Source: an uncultured bacterium (GTDB taxonomy: Bacteria > Cyanobacteriota > Vampirovibrionia > Gastranaerophilales > Gastranaerophilaceae). From it: a stretch of 64,000 nt of DNA. The first letter of the stretch is position 1. Each line of letters starts with the position of its first letter. Positions 26,937 through 35,227 of this stretch are shown here, in pieces. Location of the stretch: the NCBI GenBank assembly GCA_949297715.1, contig CASFTJ010000003.1, positions 97,201-161,200 of the forward strand, written 5' to 3'. The position numbers were made by a program, and so were the translations under genes. The notes below the pieces were generated by a model. It ran no database searches. It had not been told where the DNA came from and saw only the letters and a list, made by a program, of their open reading frames with translations.

Positions 26937-26966
26937 TTTATTTACTCCTATTTAACTTATACGGTA

Positions 26967-26994
26967 TTTAAAATAACAGATTTTTTGATAAAAT
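26967..26994 (+). promoter_or_regulatory. Promoter of ribD, leaderless layout
   Basis: TTTAAA (26967-26972), a 16-nt spacer and TAAAAT (26989-26994), then six bases to ATG at 27001. No FMN riboswitch is possible in such a short leader. Confidence 0.45.
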
Positions 26995-27000
26995 TCAAAT

Positions 27001-28056
27001 ATGCAACAATACGAAACATACATGAAAAAATGCTTTAAACTAGCCCTTAGAGGGGAGGGAAAAACTTCTCCAAATCCGCTTGTCGGGTGTATTGTCCTTA
27101 ATAGTAAAGGTGAAATTATATCCGAAGGTTTTCATGCCAAGTACGGTGAAAATCATGCAGAGCGTGATGCACTTTTGAAAATCACACCTGAAATTGCAAA
27201 TGGAGGAACAGTTATTGTCAATCTTGAACCATGCTCGCACTATGGAAAAACGCCTCCGTGTGCGGATTTGATTATTGAATACGGGATAAAAAAAGTAGTA
27301 ACAGGCATGCGTGACGTAAACCCGATTGTTGCAGGGAACGGAATTAAAAAATTAACCGATGCAGGTATTGAAGTTGTAGAAGGAATTTTGGAAACTGAAG
27401 CAAAAAAATTAAACGAAATTTTTATAACTAATCAAAAAGAAAAACGAACTTTTGTCGCACTAAAAACAGCAACAACGCTTGACGGCAAAATTGCGACTTC
27501 AACCGGTGATTCAAAATGGATAACTTCAACGAAGGCAAGAGAAGAAGTCAGAAGAATACGGAAAAAATATGACGCAATACTTACAAGTTCTTCGACAATT
27601 ATTGCAGACAACCCGACAATGGAACATAAAAATAAAATTATTTTAGACAGGAACTTAAAGACCGATTTAAAAAATGCCAATATTTATAAATCCGGTAAAA
27701 TTTACGTATTTTATGATAAAACTCTAACTCCACCTAAAATTGCAGGTATTGATTTTATCCCAACACCTGTTAAAAATGGAAAGCTTAATATTGAATTTAT
27801 ACTAAAATCAACTTATGAACTTGGTATAATGAGCGTACTTGCAGAATGCGGAGGAAGATTAAACGGTTCAATTATTGATTATGCAGATAAAATTTACCAC
27901 TTTATCGCACCCAAAATTATCTCCGACAACACTGCAAAATCCGCCTTTGACGGCAAAGATGTCCAATTTATAAAAGACACATTGAATTTTAAGTTCGATG
28001 AAATAAAAACTTTCAAACCTGATATAATGCTTACTTACTACAAATTAAGAGACTAA
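27001..28056 (+). CDS. ribD: Bifunctional riboflavin biosynthesis deaminase/reductase
   Basis: The N-terminal cytidine-deaminase-like domain has the zinc ligands H52 (in HAE, with catalytic E54), C78 and C87 in PCxxxxxxPPC. The C-terminal reductase domain has 'VALKTATTLDGKIAT', 'ITSTKAREEVRRIR' and 'ILTSSSTIIADNPT'. The length of 351 aa is normal. RibF lies elsewhere in the window (38040); ribBA, ribE and ribH are not seen. Confidence 0.93.
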   Translation: MQQYETYMKKCFKLALRGEGKTSPNPLVGCIVLNSKGEIISEGFHAKYGENHAERDALLKITPEIANGGTVIVNLEPCSHYGKTPPCADLIIEYGIKKVVTGMRDVNPIVAGNGIKKLTDAGIEVVEGILETEAKKLNEIFITNQKEKRTFVALKTATTLDGKIATSTGDSKWITSTKAREEVRRIRKKYDAILTSSSTIIADNPTMEHKNKIILDRNLKTDLKNANIYKSGKIYVFYDKTLTPPKIAGIDFIPTPVKNGKLNIEFILKSTYELGIMSVLAECGGRLNGSIIDYADKIYHFIAPKIISDNTAKSAFDGKDVQFIKDTLNFKFDEIKTFKPDIMLTYYKLRD

Positions 28057-28064
28057 AATAAAAA

Positions 28065-28379
28065 TTATACTATAACATCAACAGGTGACTTTCCATGCTC
28101 ACGAGCAGCCTTTCCGCCGATATCATATGCATAATTTTGGATTATATTTTGATTTTCAGATAAGATTTTTGCATCCTGATGAGATTGTTTCTCAAACCTG
28201 TCAAGCTGTTCACCCAATTTGACAAGTCTATCATGAAGGGCTGCTAATTTATATTCCGAAGTTAAATTCAAAAAATTATCTTCTGTCGGCTCTTTTTTAT
28301 AATCCTCATACTGGTTTAAATAATAAACTTGCCAACCTTCATCAGCACACGTAAAATTAACTCTGTTTATGACATTCAT
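28065..28379 (-). CDS. Small coiled-coil-like protein of unknown function
   Basis: This 104-aa protein is not recognised. The middle ('LAALHDRLVKLGEQLDRFEKQSHQDA') is a helix with heptad-like Leu spacing, and the end is 'GGKAAREHGKSPVDVIV'. There is no signal or membrane segment. It starts 24 nt after dnaX ends, with an AAAGGA RBS, so it is probably co-transcribed with dnaX. That is the place where ybaB-recR sit in many genomes, although those two lie elsewhere here. Confidence 0.55.
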   Translation of the reverse strand: MNVINRVNFTCADEGWQVYYLNQYEDYKKEPTEDNFLNLTSEYKLAALHDRLVKLGEQLDRFEKQSHQDAKILSENQNIIQNYAYDIGGKAAREHGKSPVDVIV

Positions 28380-28402
28380 ATATATTTAAATCCTTTCAGT
28401 TT

Positions 28403-30283
28403 TTAGTCTATAACTTTTCCGTCAAACAAGTCCATAACCATATTTACGGTATCTGAATGAATATCTTCAAATGTTTGAGCTTTTTGAGAGTTTTCAGAAG
28501 AATCCTCGGAGCTATCTTCAGATTCATCTTCAGAAACTTCAACTGATGCCGAAACTTCCTCAATATTTTCATTTTCATCCGGCTCTGACTGTTTAACAAC
28601 AGGAGCCGGCTTAGGCTTTGGGACAGTTACATTCCCTTGCGGTATATCGTCTCCTGCTTGAGGAAGCCGAATCGTCATATTTGTGTTTTCTTGATTAAAA
28701 AGACAGTCCACAGCTTTTTGTAACACAGCTTTTTTACTACCTGTTACAAACTGCCCGAGTAACATATCATTCTTAACCGTAATAACAACCTCATCAGCTT
28801 GAAGTTTCACTGGCTTTGCCCACTGCTTTAAGAGAGCTCTTGTCGGGGCGCTTTGAATATTTGCTAAAAGCTCACCCCAAAGCGATAATATATCACCTCC
28901 GCTTGAAGCTTTTGAAACAGGCATCGGAGAAAAATCTGAACTTTCTTGATGATTTTCTTCTTTCACAGTTGCCTTAACCGTTTCAGAAGACTTTTTCTCC
29001 TCAACTGGCGGCTCAGTTTGTTCATTTTTATTTTCAGTTTGATAATAAATTTCTTTTTTCTGCGGAGCTGCGACAGGTCTTGGAATTTCGGGACGAGGTG
29101 CTGAATGGTAAACCTCTGCTCTGACACCTCCGCCTTCCAACGTGCTTAATCGAGCTTGTAAATCTTCAAGTTTTGTATTTTCTGCCAAATTTGCCAAATC
29201 AATTATTGCAATTTCAAGCCACAATCTCGGGTTATTTGTTGATTTTAAGTCTTTTATGTAAGACGCACACTTGTCGCATAATGAAATTATCTGATGAGTT
29301 TCGACTTTTTCGGCTTGCTTACTCATATCTGCAATCTGCAATTCATTAAGCTGAGTAATTTCAATACTGATTTCAGGTTTGCAATTTTTGACAACAAGAA
29401 GATTTTTAAAATAATCCAACAAATTCTGCAGAATCTGTACAGGCTCATTACCCGAATTGTAGATTTTCTCAAGAATTTCAACAGCACCGGCATGGTCAGA
29501 ATCCAAAATACAATCGCTTAAACCATGCAAAACATCAAAAGAAATTCTGCCAAGCAAAGAATTAATATCATCAGTAGTGATTGCATCTTTTGTGCCAAGA
29601 ACACTTAACTGATCAAGAAGCGCAATACTATCTCTCATACCGCCTGCGGAATTTTTTGCAATTGTAGAAAGCGCATCATCTGTAATATTAATTTTTTCAC
29701 TATCAGAGATATATCTTAAATGTTTTACGATATCATCCGTCGTAATTCTTCTGAAATCAAATCTCTGGCAGCGGCTTTTAATTGTATCCAGAACTTTATG
29801 AACTTCGGTTGTTGCAAGAATAAAAATAACATTTTTCGGAGGTTCTTCTAACGTTTTCAAAAGCGCATTAAAAGCGGTAGTCGAAAGCATGTGAACTTCG
29901 TCGATAATATAAATTTTATACCTGCTGTTAACAGGCGCATACATGACTTTTTCAAGAATATTCTGCGCATCTTCGACTTTTCTATTACTTGCAGCATCTA
30001 TTTCAATAACGTCCATAGGAACGGAATTTGTAATATCACGGCAATTTTCGCATTCCCCGCACGGATTTACGGTCGGGCCGTTCACGCAATTCAAAGATTT
30101 TGCAAAAATTCTTGCAGTTGAAGTTTTTCCGGTACCTCTAGGCCCTGTAAAAAGATAAGCGTGAGAAATTTTATTCATCTCAATCGCATTAGCAAGTGCT
30201 TTTTTAATATGTTCTTGTCCTACAACTTCCTCTAATCTTTGCGGACGATATTTTCTATATAAAGGAATATATTTTTCATTCAT
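28403..30283 (-). CDS. dnaX: DNA polymerase III subunit gamma/tau
   Basis: This is the clamp-loader ATPase. Walker A GPRGTGKT is at 47-54, the zinc-binding Cys are C66, C75, C78 and C81, Walker B is 'IYIIDEVHML' and the arginine-finger motif is 'KSRCQRFDF'. The AAA+ lid and domain III follow. The tail after about residue 400 is Pro/Glu/Ser-rich and acidic, as expected for a tau-type linker, and a terminal 'MDLF' resembles short binding peptides. No obvious slippery A-run is seen. TATAAT is placed 6 nt before the ATG. Confidence 0.96.
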   Translation of the reverse strand: MNEKYIPLYRKYRPQRLEEVVGQEHIKKALANAIEMNKISHAYLFTGPRGTGKTSTARIFAKSLNCVNGPTVNPCGECENCRDITNSVPMDVIEIDAASNRKVEDAQNILEKVMYAPVNSRYKIYIIDEVHMLSTTAFNALLKTLEEPPKNVIFILATTEVHKVLDTIKSRCQRFDFRRITTDDIVKHLRYISDSEKINITDDALSTIAKNSAGGMRDSIALLDQLSVLGTKDAITTDDINSLLGRISFDVLHGLSDCILDSDHAGAVEILEKIYNSGNEPVQILQNLLDYFKNLLVVKNCKPEISIEITQLNELQIADMSKQAEKVETHQIISLCDKCASYIKDLKSTNNPRLWLEIAIIDLANLAENTKLEDLQARLSTLEGGGVRAEVYHSAPRPEIPRPVAAPQKKEIYYQTENKNEQTEPPVEEKKSSETVKATVKEENHQESSDFSPMPVSKASSGGDILSLWGELLANIQSAPTRALLKQWAKPVKLQADEVVITVKNDMLLGQFVTGSKKAVLQKAVDCLFNQENTNMTIRLPQAGDDIPQGNVTVPKPKPAPVVKQSEPDENENIEEVSASVEVSEDESEDSSEDSSENSQKAQTFEDIHSDTVNMVMDLFDGKVID

Positions 30284-30289
30284 GGTAAT

Positions 30290-30295
30290 ATTATA
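30290..30295 (-). promoter_or_regulatory. -10 element of dnaX, 6 nt before the start codon
   Basis: A consensus TATAAT on the minus strand is followed by six bases and ATG at 30283. The -35 region is weak. Confidence 0.5.
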
Positions 30296-30323
30296 ACAGA
30301 GTTATGTTTAAAAGGGGTAAAAT

Positions 30324-31220
30324 ATGAACATAATTAAACCGCCTGTTTTAAAGCAGGGGGACACTATAGGAATATTGGCACCTTCAGGTGCTGTGGATGA
30401 AGATACAACACCGATTATGGCGGCAATTGATTACTTTTCAAAGCTTGGGTTTAAAACTTTGGTAAGTAATGATTTGTACCTTAAAAAGCGGTATCTTGCA
30501 GGAGATGACCTGACAAAAGTTAAAAATATCCATGCCTTCTTTGAAAATCCGAAAATTAACGCAATTATCTGCATGCGCGGAGGTTACGGCGCAATAAGGC
30601 TTATTGATAAAATTGATTATTCAATCATAAGAAATAACCCCAAAATTTTTTGCGGATATTCTGATATAACAGCACTTAATCTTATGTTTTTAAAAAGAGC
30701 AGGTCTTATGGCATACTCAGGGCCGATGATTATGAGTGACTTTGGGCAAACAGAGCGCTCAGAATATACTATGAATGAGTTTTTTAAAGCCTTAACGGAA
30801 GATAAATATTCAATCTTCGGTGAAACTGTTATTAACCAAGGTGAAGCAGATGGAATTTTATGGGGAGGCAATCTTGCAACAACAACTTCACTTTGCGGAA
30901 TTGACTTTATTCCAGATGAACCGTTTATTTTTATCGCAGAAGACATCTGTGAACCTGTTTATAAAATTGACAGAATGCTTAGACAATTAATAAACATTGA
31001 TAAATTCAGGCAGAATGTCAAAGGACTTTGTTTCGGCTATTTTGCAGACACCGATAACAGAGATTGGCTCTTGGAGCTTTTTAAAGAAACATCTGATGAA
31101 CTCAATGTTCCTTGTACAAGAGGCTTCAAAATAACTCACACAAGCTGTAAAACCACAGTCCCGATAGGTGCAAAAGCGAAATTAAACGGGTTAGAATTAT
31201 TTATTAACAAAAGCTTATAA
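30324..31220 (+). CDS. LD-carboxypeptidase, S66 family
   Basis: Muramoyl-tetrapeptide carboxypeptidases remove the terminal D-Ala during murein recycling. The N-terminus 'LKQGDTIGILAPSG', the 'RGGYGAIRLIDKIDY' block, the nucleophile Ser in 'FCGYSDITAL', the Glu in 'EDICEPVYKIDRML' and the C-terminal His in 'ITHTSCKTTVPIG' give the complete Ser-Glu-His set of LdcA. There is no signal peptide, so it acts in the cytoplasm. An AAGGGG RBS precedes the ATG. Confidence 0.92.
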   Translation: MNIIKPPVLKQGDTIGILAPSGAVDEDTTPIMAAIDYFSKLGFKTLVSNDLYLKKRYLAGDDLTKVKNIHAFFENPKINAIICMRGGYGAIRLIDKIDYSIIRNNPKIFCGYSDITALNLMFLKRAGLMAYSGPMIMSDFGQTERSEYTMNEFFKALTEDKYSIFGETVINQGEADGILWGGNLATTTSLCGIDFIPDEPFIFIAEDICEPVYKIDRMLRQLINIDKFRQNVKGLCFGYFADTDNRDWLLELFKETSDELNVPCTRGFKITHTSCKTTVPIGAKAKLNGLELFINKSL

Positions 31221-31230
31221 ATACAAATTA

Positions 31231-31263
31231 AAAAGCCCCTGAAAAAATTTTCAAAGGCTTTTA
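31231..31263. terminator. Bidirectional terminator between the LD-carboxypeptidase and HEAT-like genes
   Basis: AAAAGCC (31231-31237) pairs with GGCTTTT (31256-31262), and an inner TGAAAA/TTTTCA stem extends the hairpin across a small internal loop. T-rich sequence follows on both strands. The two genes converge here. Confidence 0.8.
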
Positions 31264-31295
31264 TAGTTATTATTTAAAGAAAGGAATTGATTTGC

Positions 31296-32411
31296 TTATG
31301 CTGCTTGAGCCGGAGCTTGAGCGGCAGGAGTCATTTCAATTGTTTTTGCCGGTTGGTCTTGCATTTGAGCTAACTTTGCAAGAGCTGCGGTTGCTGCTTC
31401 CTGAACATTTTTGTCTTGGTCGTTCTTTGCGATGGTGAAGATAGTGTTAAGATCTGCCTTGTAAGCCGGTTGTTGAATATAGCTTAAAGCTTCAATTGCA
31501 GAAGTTCTTACCATCGGGTTCGGATTGTTTTTAAGCTGTTCTACGATTGATACAGCTCCCGGAAGTTCCGTTAAAGGAACATTAGTATTAGTTAATTTTG
31601 AAACTTCATCTGAGTAGAGTTTCTGGAGGATTGCGGTTGTAAACATTGCATAGCTTTTGTTTCTTTCAGCCTGTTCCATCGGAGTGATGGTTGTTGCAAG
31701 TGTTTTTTCCGCATCAGTCATTTTTTCATTCTTCATTAATTTCTGTCTTGCAGCAAGTTGTTCTTGTGTCGGACCTGCAAGTTTTGAAGAATCAGTGTTA
31801 ATGATGTTATTCAAAGTATCCATTACTTTAACATCAAGCAATTCAGTAGCTTTTTGCGGGTTATCTTTAACCATATTAGCTATTTCTTCCATGCCAGCGG
31901 CCTGAACTTCGTAATCAGGGTTTGTAAGCTTTGCGATAAAAGCATTTAAATCAACCTGCGGTTCAAGCGGAACCGGAGTTTCTATTTGCGGAGCTTTTTC
32001 AGCCTTAGGCTGTTCTGCCGGCTGCTGAGTAACAACAGGTTCTGGAACAACAGGAGCCGGAGTTACCGGAACTTCCGCAACAGGAGTCTGCGTCGGAGCT
32101 TGCGGAACAACAGGTGCCGGAGCTTGCGGTGCTTGTTCCGTAATCTGCGGAGGAATTACTACAGGCTGCTGTACAGGCATGTAATAAGGTTGTGCCGGAG
32201 CCTGAGGATACTGATAAACCGGTGCCTGTGGATATTGGTAGTAAGGCATTGTCGGCTGTGCATACTGAGCTGTCTGCATCGGAACAGCACCAGGTGCTAT
32301 TACTGACGGATTGTGTACATCAATCTTTACCGCATTATAACTCTGTGGTTGCTGAGGCTGCGGAATCGCTGGTGTCATGTAAGGATTGGGGAGATTTGGA
32401 ATTTGCATCAT
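31296..32411 (-). CDS. Pro/Gln/Tyr-rich protein with C-terminal HEAT-like repeats
   Basis: The first 150 residues are almost entirely Pro, Gln, Ala, Tyr and Val, with YQYPQAP repeats and PAPVVP stretches, and should be disordered. Residues about 160-360 are alpha-helical with HEAT-like units: 'LTNPDYEVQAAGMEEIANMV', 'NNPNPMVRTSAIEALSYI' and 'NDQDKNVQEAATAALAKL'. The end is again Ala/Pro-rich. It is probably a scaffolding or binding protein of unknown partner. The start is the Met after GAAAGGA; the in-frame TTG 18 nt upstream is the RBS region itself. Confidence 0.65.
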   Translation of the reverse strand: MMQIPNLPNPYMTPAIPQPQQPQSYNAVKIDVHNPSVIAPGAVPMQTAQYAQPTMPYYQYPQAPVYQYPQAPAQPYYMPVQQPVVIPPQITEQAPQAPAPVVPQAPTQTPVAEVPVTPAPVVPEPVVTQQPAEQPKAEKAPQIETPVPLEPQVDLNAFIAKLTNPDYEVQAAGMEEIANMVKDNPQKATELLDVKVMDTLNNIINTDSSKLAGPTQEQLAARQKLMKNEKMTDAEKTLATTITPMEQAERNKSYAMFTTAILQKLYSDEVSKLTNTNVPLTELPGAVSIVEQLKNNPNPMVRTSAIEALSYIQQPAYKADLNTIFTIAKNDQDKNVQEAATAALAKLAQMQDQPAKTIEMTPAAQAPAQAA

Positions 32412-32544
32412 ATTATCTTTTCCTTTCAATAAATAAATAATTTTATTCCTATTCTACTGTTTTAATATCCCTGAAAAAAATAAATTGCTATATATAATCA
32501 TATTTTTAATAAATCTTAACATAATTATACGAAAAACATTATAA

Positions 32545-32586
32545 ATTAAGGATTTCAAATATAAAAAAATTTACAAATTCCTTAAT
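32545..32586. repeat. AT-rich inverted repeat upstream of the transketolase gene
   Basis: ATTAAGGATTT (32545-32555) and AAATTCCTTAAT (32575-32586) are inverted copies with a single-base bulge. They lie before a TTGTCA (32602-32607) and a TTATTA about 17 nt later. It could be an operator or a hairpin. The 265-nt gap from 32412 to 32677 shows nothing else. Confidence 0.4.
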
Positions 32587-32677
32587 ATAAATTTTCAAAA
32601 TTTGTCATTCAATCGTTATTTATGTTATTATGTTGGGTGTAATTTATGAAAATACAGGGAGTACGAGGCCGGACTTA

Positions 32678-33637
32678 ATGATTTTAAACAGGGAAGCAAC
32701 AAAATCCATCCGCTCTGCGTTTGGTAAGACTTTAGAAAAATTGGGTCATATAAACAGCAATATTGTAGTTTTGGATGCAGACTTGGCATGCTCAACACAA
32801 ACACAATTTTTTGCAAAATCTTTTCCCGATAGATTTTTTGATTGCGGAATATCGGAACAGGATATGATAGCAACATCAGCAGGCTTGGCTTCTGCTGGCA
32901 AAATTCCTTTTGCAGCAAGCTTTGCAATGTTTGCAACCGGCAGAACCTACGATCAAATAAGAAATTCTGTCTGCTATCCTGAGTTTAACGTAAAAATTAT
33001 TGGTACTCACGGCGGGGTTACTGTCGGCGAAGACGGCGCAAGCCATCAGGCTTTAGAAGATGTTGCTCTTATGAGAGGTCTTCCTAATATGACGGTTATC
33101 GTTCCTGCTGACTGCAGAGAATGTGAAGAAGTTATTAAATTCGCCGCATCAACTTACGGTCCTATGTATATTAGAATCTCAAGAACAAATGTTTGTGATG
33201 TTTTTGATGAAAATTACAAATTTGAACCGTATAAAGCCGTTATAATTGAAGACGGTACTGACGCCTCTGTTATTACGAACGGAGAAACTTTGGCTGAAGT
33301 AATTCAAGCATGTCAAAATCTTAAAAAAGAAGGCTATTCAATAAGAATAGTTCATGCACCTTTTGTAAAACCCTTTGATTCTGAAACCGTAATTGATTCG
33401 GCTAAAAAGACAGGACTTGTTATTACAGTAGAAAATCATTCTGTAATCGGCGGTTTAGGAAGTGCGGTTTGCGAAGTTTTATCGGAATATTATCCTTCAA
33501 AAGTTAAAAGAATAGGCATTTACGATAAATTCGGACAGAGCGGCAAAGCAGAATTTTTACTTGATTACTACGGGCTATCAGCATCGAAACTTACTAACTC
33601 TATCAAGGACGAGATTGAAAAGTATAAAAAGGACTAA
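32678..33637 (+). CDS. Transketolase C-terminal subunit (split transketolase)
   Basis: The chain begins at the pyrimidine-binding domain of transketolase/DXPS-type enzymes: 'NIVVLDADLACSTQTQFFAKSFPDRFFD' region, the conserved 'CGISEQDMIATSAGLA' with the catalytic Glu, 'THGGVTVGEDGASHQALEDV', 'YIRISR' and a C-terminal transketolase domain. The thiamine-diphosphate half is missing, so a separate N-terminal subunit must exist outside this window. The start at 32678 follows GAGG by 9 nt; the upstream ATG at 32630 overlaps the likely -10 element. It is followed by ftsE after 6 nt. Confidence 0.85.
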   Translation: MILNREATKSIRSAFGKTLEKLGHINSNIVVLDADLACSTQTQFFAKSFPDRFFDCGISEQDMIATSAGLASAGKIPFAASFAMFATGRTYDQIRNSVCYPEFNVKIIGTHGGVTVGEDGASHQALEDVALMRGLPNMTVIVPADCRECEEVIKFAASTYGPMYIRISRTNVCDVFDENYKFEPYKAVIIEDGTDASVITNGETLAEVIQACQNLKKEGYSIRIVHAPFVKPFDSETVIDSAKKTGLVITVENHSVIGGLGSAVCEVLSEYYPSKVKRIGIYDKFGQSGKAEFLLDYYGLSASKLTNSIKDEIEKYKKD

Positions 33638-33643
33638 TTTTAA

Positions 33644-34321
33644 ATGATTCAATTCAGATCAGTTACAAAAAAATATAAAAATGATAATTATGCACTAAAG
33701 AATATTAATCTTGATATTTTATCGGGAGAATTTGTATTTATAGTAGGCGCCTCAGGTGCAGGTAAATCGACATTAATGAAGCTTCTTTATAACGAAGAGC
33801 GCCCGACAAGCGGAACTGTTACTATCGGCGGAATAAATATTGCAAATCTTTCTAACGATAAAGTTCCTAATTTAAGAAGATGTATGGGAATTGTATTTCA
33901 GGATTACAAGCTTCTTCAAAACCAAAGTGTATATGATAATGTAGCTTATGTAATCAGAACTCTCGGAATAAGTTCAAGAGAAATTAACGCCCGAGTAACA
34001 GGCGCATTAAAAATAGTCGGATTATACGAAAAAATGCATGCCACACCATCTGAACTTTCAGGCGGAGAGCAGCAAAGAGTCGGAATTGCAAGAGCAATCG
34101 TGAATGGGCCGCCGCTTTTAATTGCAGATGAACCGACTGGAAACCTCGATCCGAAAAACTCATTAGAGATTATGCAAATTTTGGATCAAATTAATCAGCG
34201 AGGGATTACGGTTATTGTTTCAACCCACGATAACGCAATGGTCGACTATTTCAGAAAACGCGTAATCACACTCGACAAAGGTGAAATTGTCAGAGATATA
34301 CAAGCAGGTACGTATGAATGA
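33644..34321 (+). CDS. ftsE: Cell division ATP-binding protein FtsE
   Basis: The cytoplasmic ATPase of the FtsEX complex, which drives septal peptidoglycan hydrolases. Walker A is 'GASGAGKSTLMKLL', the signature 'LSGGEQQRVGIARAIV', Walker B 'LLIADEPTGNLDP' and the switch His is in 'VSTHDN'. 'VFQDYKLL' and 'MVDYFRKRVITLDKGEI' are typical of FtsE. The length of 225 aa is normal. The stop overlaps the ftsX start by 8 nt. Confidence 0.93.
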   Translation: MIQFRSVTKKYKNDNYALKNINLDILSGEFVFIVGASGAGKSTLMKLLYNEERPTSGTVTIGGINIANLSNDKVPNLRRCMGIVFQDYKLLQNQSVYDNVAYVIRTLGISSREINARVTGALKIVGLYEKMHATPSELSGGEQQRVGIARAIVNGPPLLIADEPTGNLDPKNSLEIMQILDQINQRGITVIVSTHDNAMVDYFRKRVITLDKGEIVRDIQAGTYE

Positions 34322-35222
34322 TCAAAAACTTAAAATAAAAAAGAAAGTTAAAAAACATATTCCAAAAGATTGGTTGTGCGAATTAAGGATTTTGTACCGC
34401 CTTTCAATGGAAACTTTTAATGATATAAGAAGAACAGGTATTGTGAACCTTGTTATAATAACCACAATGGCTGCAATACTTACCATATTTGGTGCATTTT
34501 TCAGATCTGCACTGTCAATTTCATCATTCGCACATGAGCTTGGAAATGTACTGGAAATTTCGGTTTACCTGAAATCAGGTTCGGATCCGAATACGGTGAA
34601 AAACAGAATTAAAGAATTTGAATATGTTGAAGGAGTAAAAATTATTCCAAAAGACGTATCCTGGGAAAACTTAAAAAGAGAAATGAATCTCCCTGATGTT
34701 ACAAACCCGTTACCTGACACATTGCACGTAAAGGTTGATAAGCCCGAAAACATTGAACCTGTATTTAATAAAATAAAAGAACTTTCATCTGTTGAGGATA
34801 TGAGTTACGCACAGGAACTAGCAAAACGCATTCAGACGTTAAACCATGTTGTTAATACCATAACGGTTTTTGTCGTAATAATTATGGCGATTTTGACAAT
34901 TACGATTATAAACAATACAATTCAGCTAGTAATACAATCCAGAAAAGATGAAATAGAAATTATGCGTCTTATGGGTGTCAGCAACTGGTATATAAGGTTC
35001 CCTTTGATTATGCAGGGCGCATTTTACGGATTTTCAGGCGCATTAATTGCCCTTATACCGCTAAATTTTGTGCAAAACGGGCTTGTTAATATGCACCAGT
35101 TTTTTATGGTACCGGCACCTGTTTATGCGCAAAACATAGTTATTATAATAATGTTCGCTATGGGTACCTTATTTGGAGCCGGCGGCAGCTTCCTGTGCAT
35201 TAAAAAGCATTTACAAGTGTAA
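34314..35222 (+). CDS. ftsX: Cell division protein FtsX
   Basis: An ABC-permease-like membrane partner of FtsE. TM1 lies at 'NLVIITTMAAILTIFGAFF', then a periplasmic domain with 'VYLKSGSDPNTVKNRI' and 'PLPDTLHVKV', and three more TM segments near the C-terminus including 'QSRKDEIEIMRLMGVS', the conserved FtsX/MacB block. The start ATG overlaps the ftsE stop; an upstream GTG in frame is less likely. The hydrolase activated by the complex is not identified in the window. Confidence 0.92.
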   Translation: MNDQKLKIKKKVKKHIPKDWLCELRILYRLSMETFNDIRRTGIVNLVIITTMAAILTIFGAFFRSALSISSFAHELGNVLEISVYLKSGSDPNTVKNRIKEFEYVEGVKIIPKDVSWENLKREMNLPDVTNPLPDTLHVKVDKPENIEPVFNKIKELSSVEDMSYAQELAKRIQTLNHVVNTITVFVVIIMAILTITIINNTIQLVIQSRKDEIEIMRLMGVSNWYIRFPLIMQGAFYGFSGALIALIPLNFVQNGLVNMHQFFMVPAPVYAQNIVIIIMFAMGTLFGAGGSFLCIKKHLQV

Positions 35223-35227
35223 AATTT

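Noticed and set aside
28403..29100. Programmed frameshift site in dnaX for a gamma subunit
   Set aside because: No A-AAA-AAG-type slippery run followed by a stem-loop was found in the tail region.
32630..32677. ATG at 32630 as start of the transketolase subunit
   Set aside because: It overlaps the probable -10 element and has no RBS; 32678 has GAGG at 9 nt.
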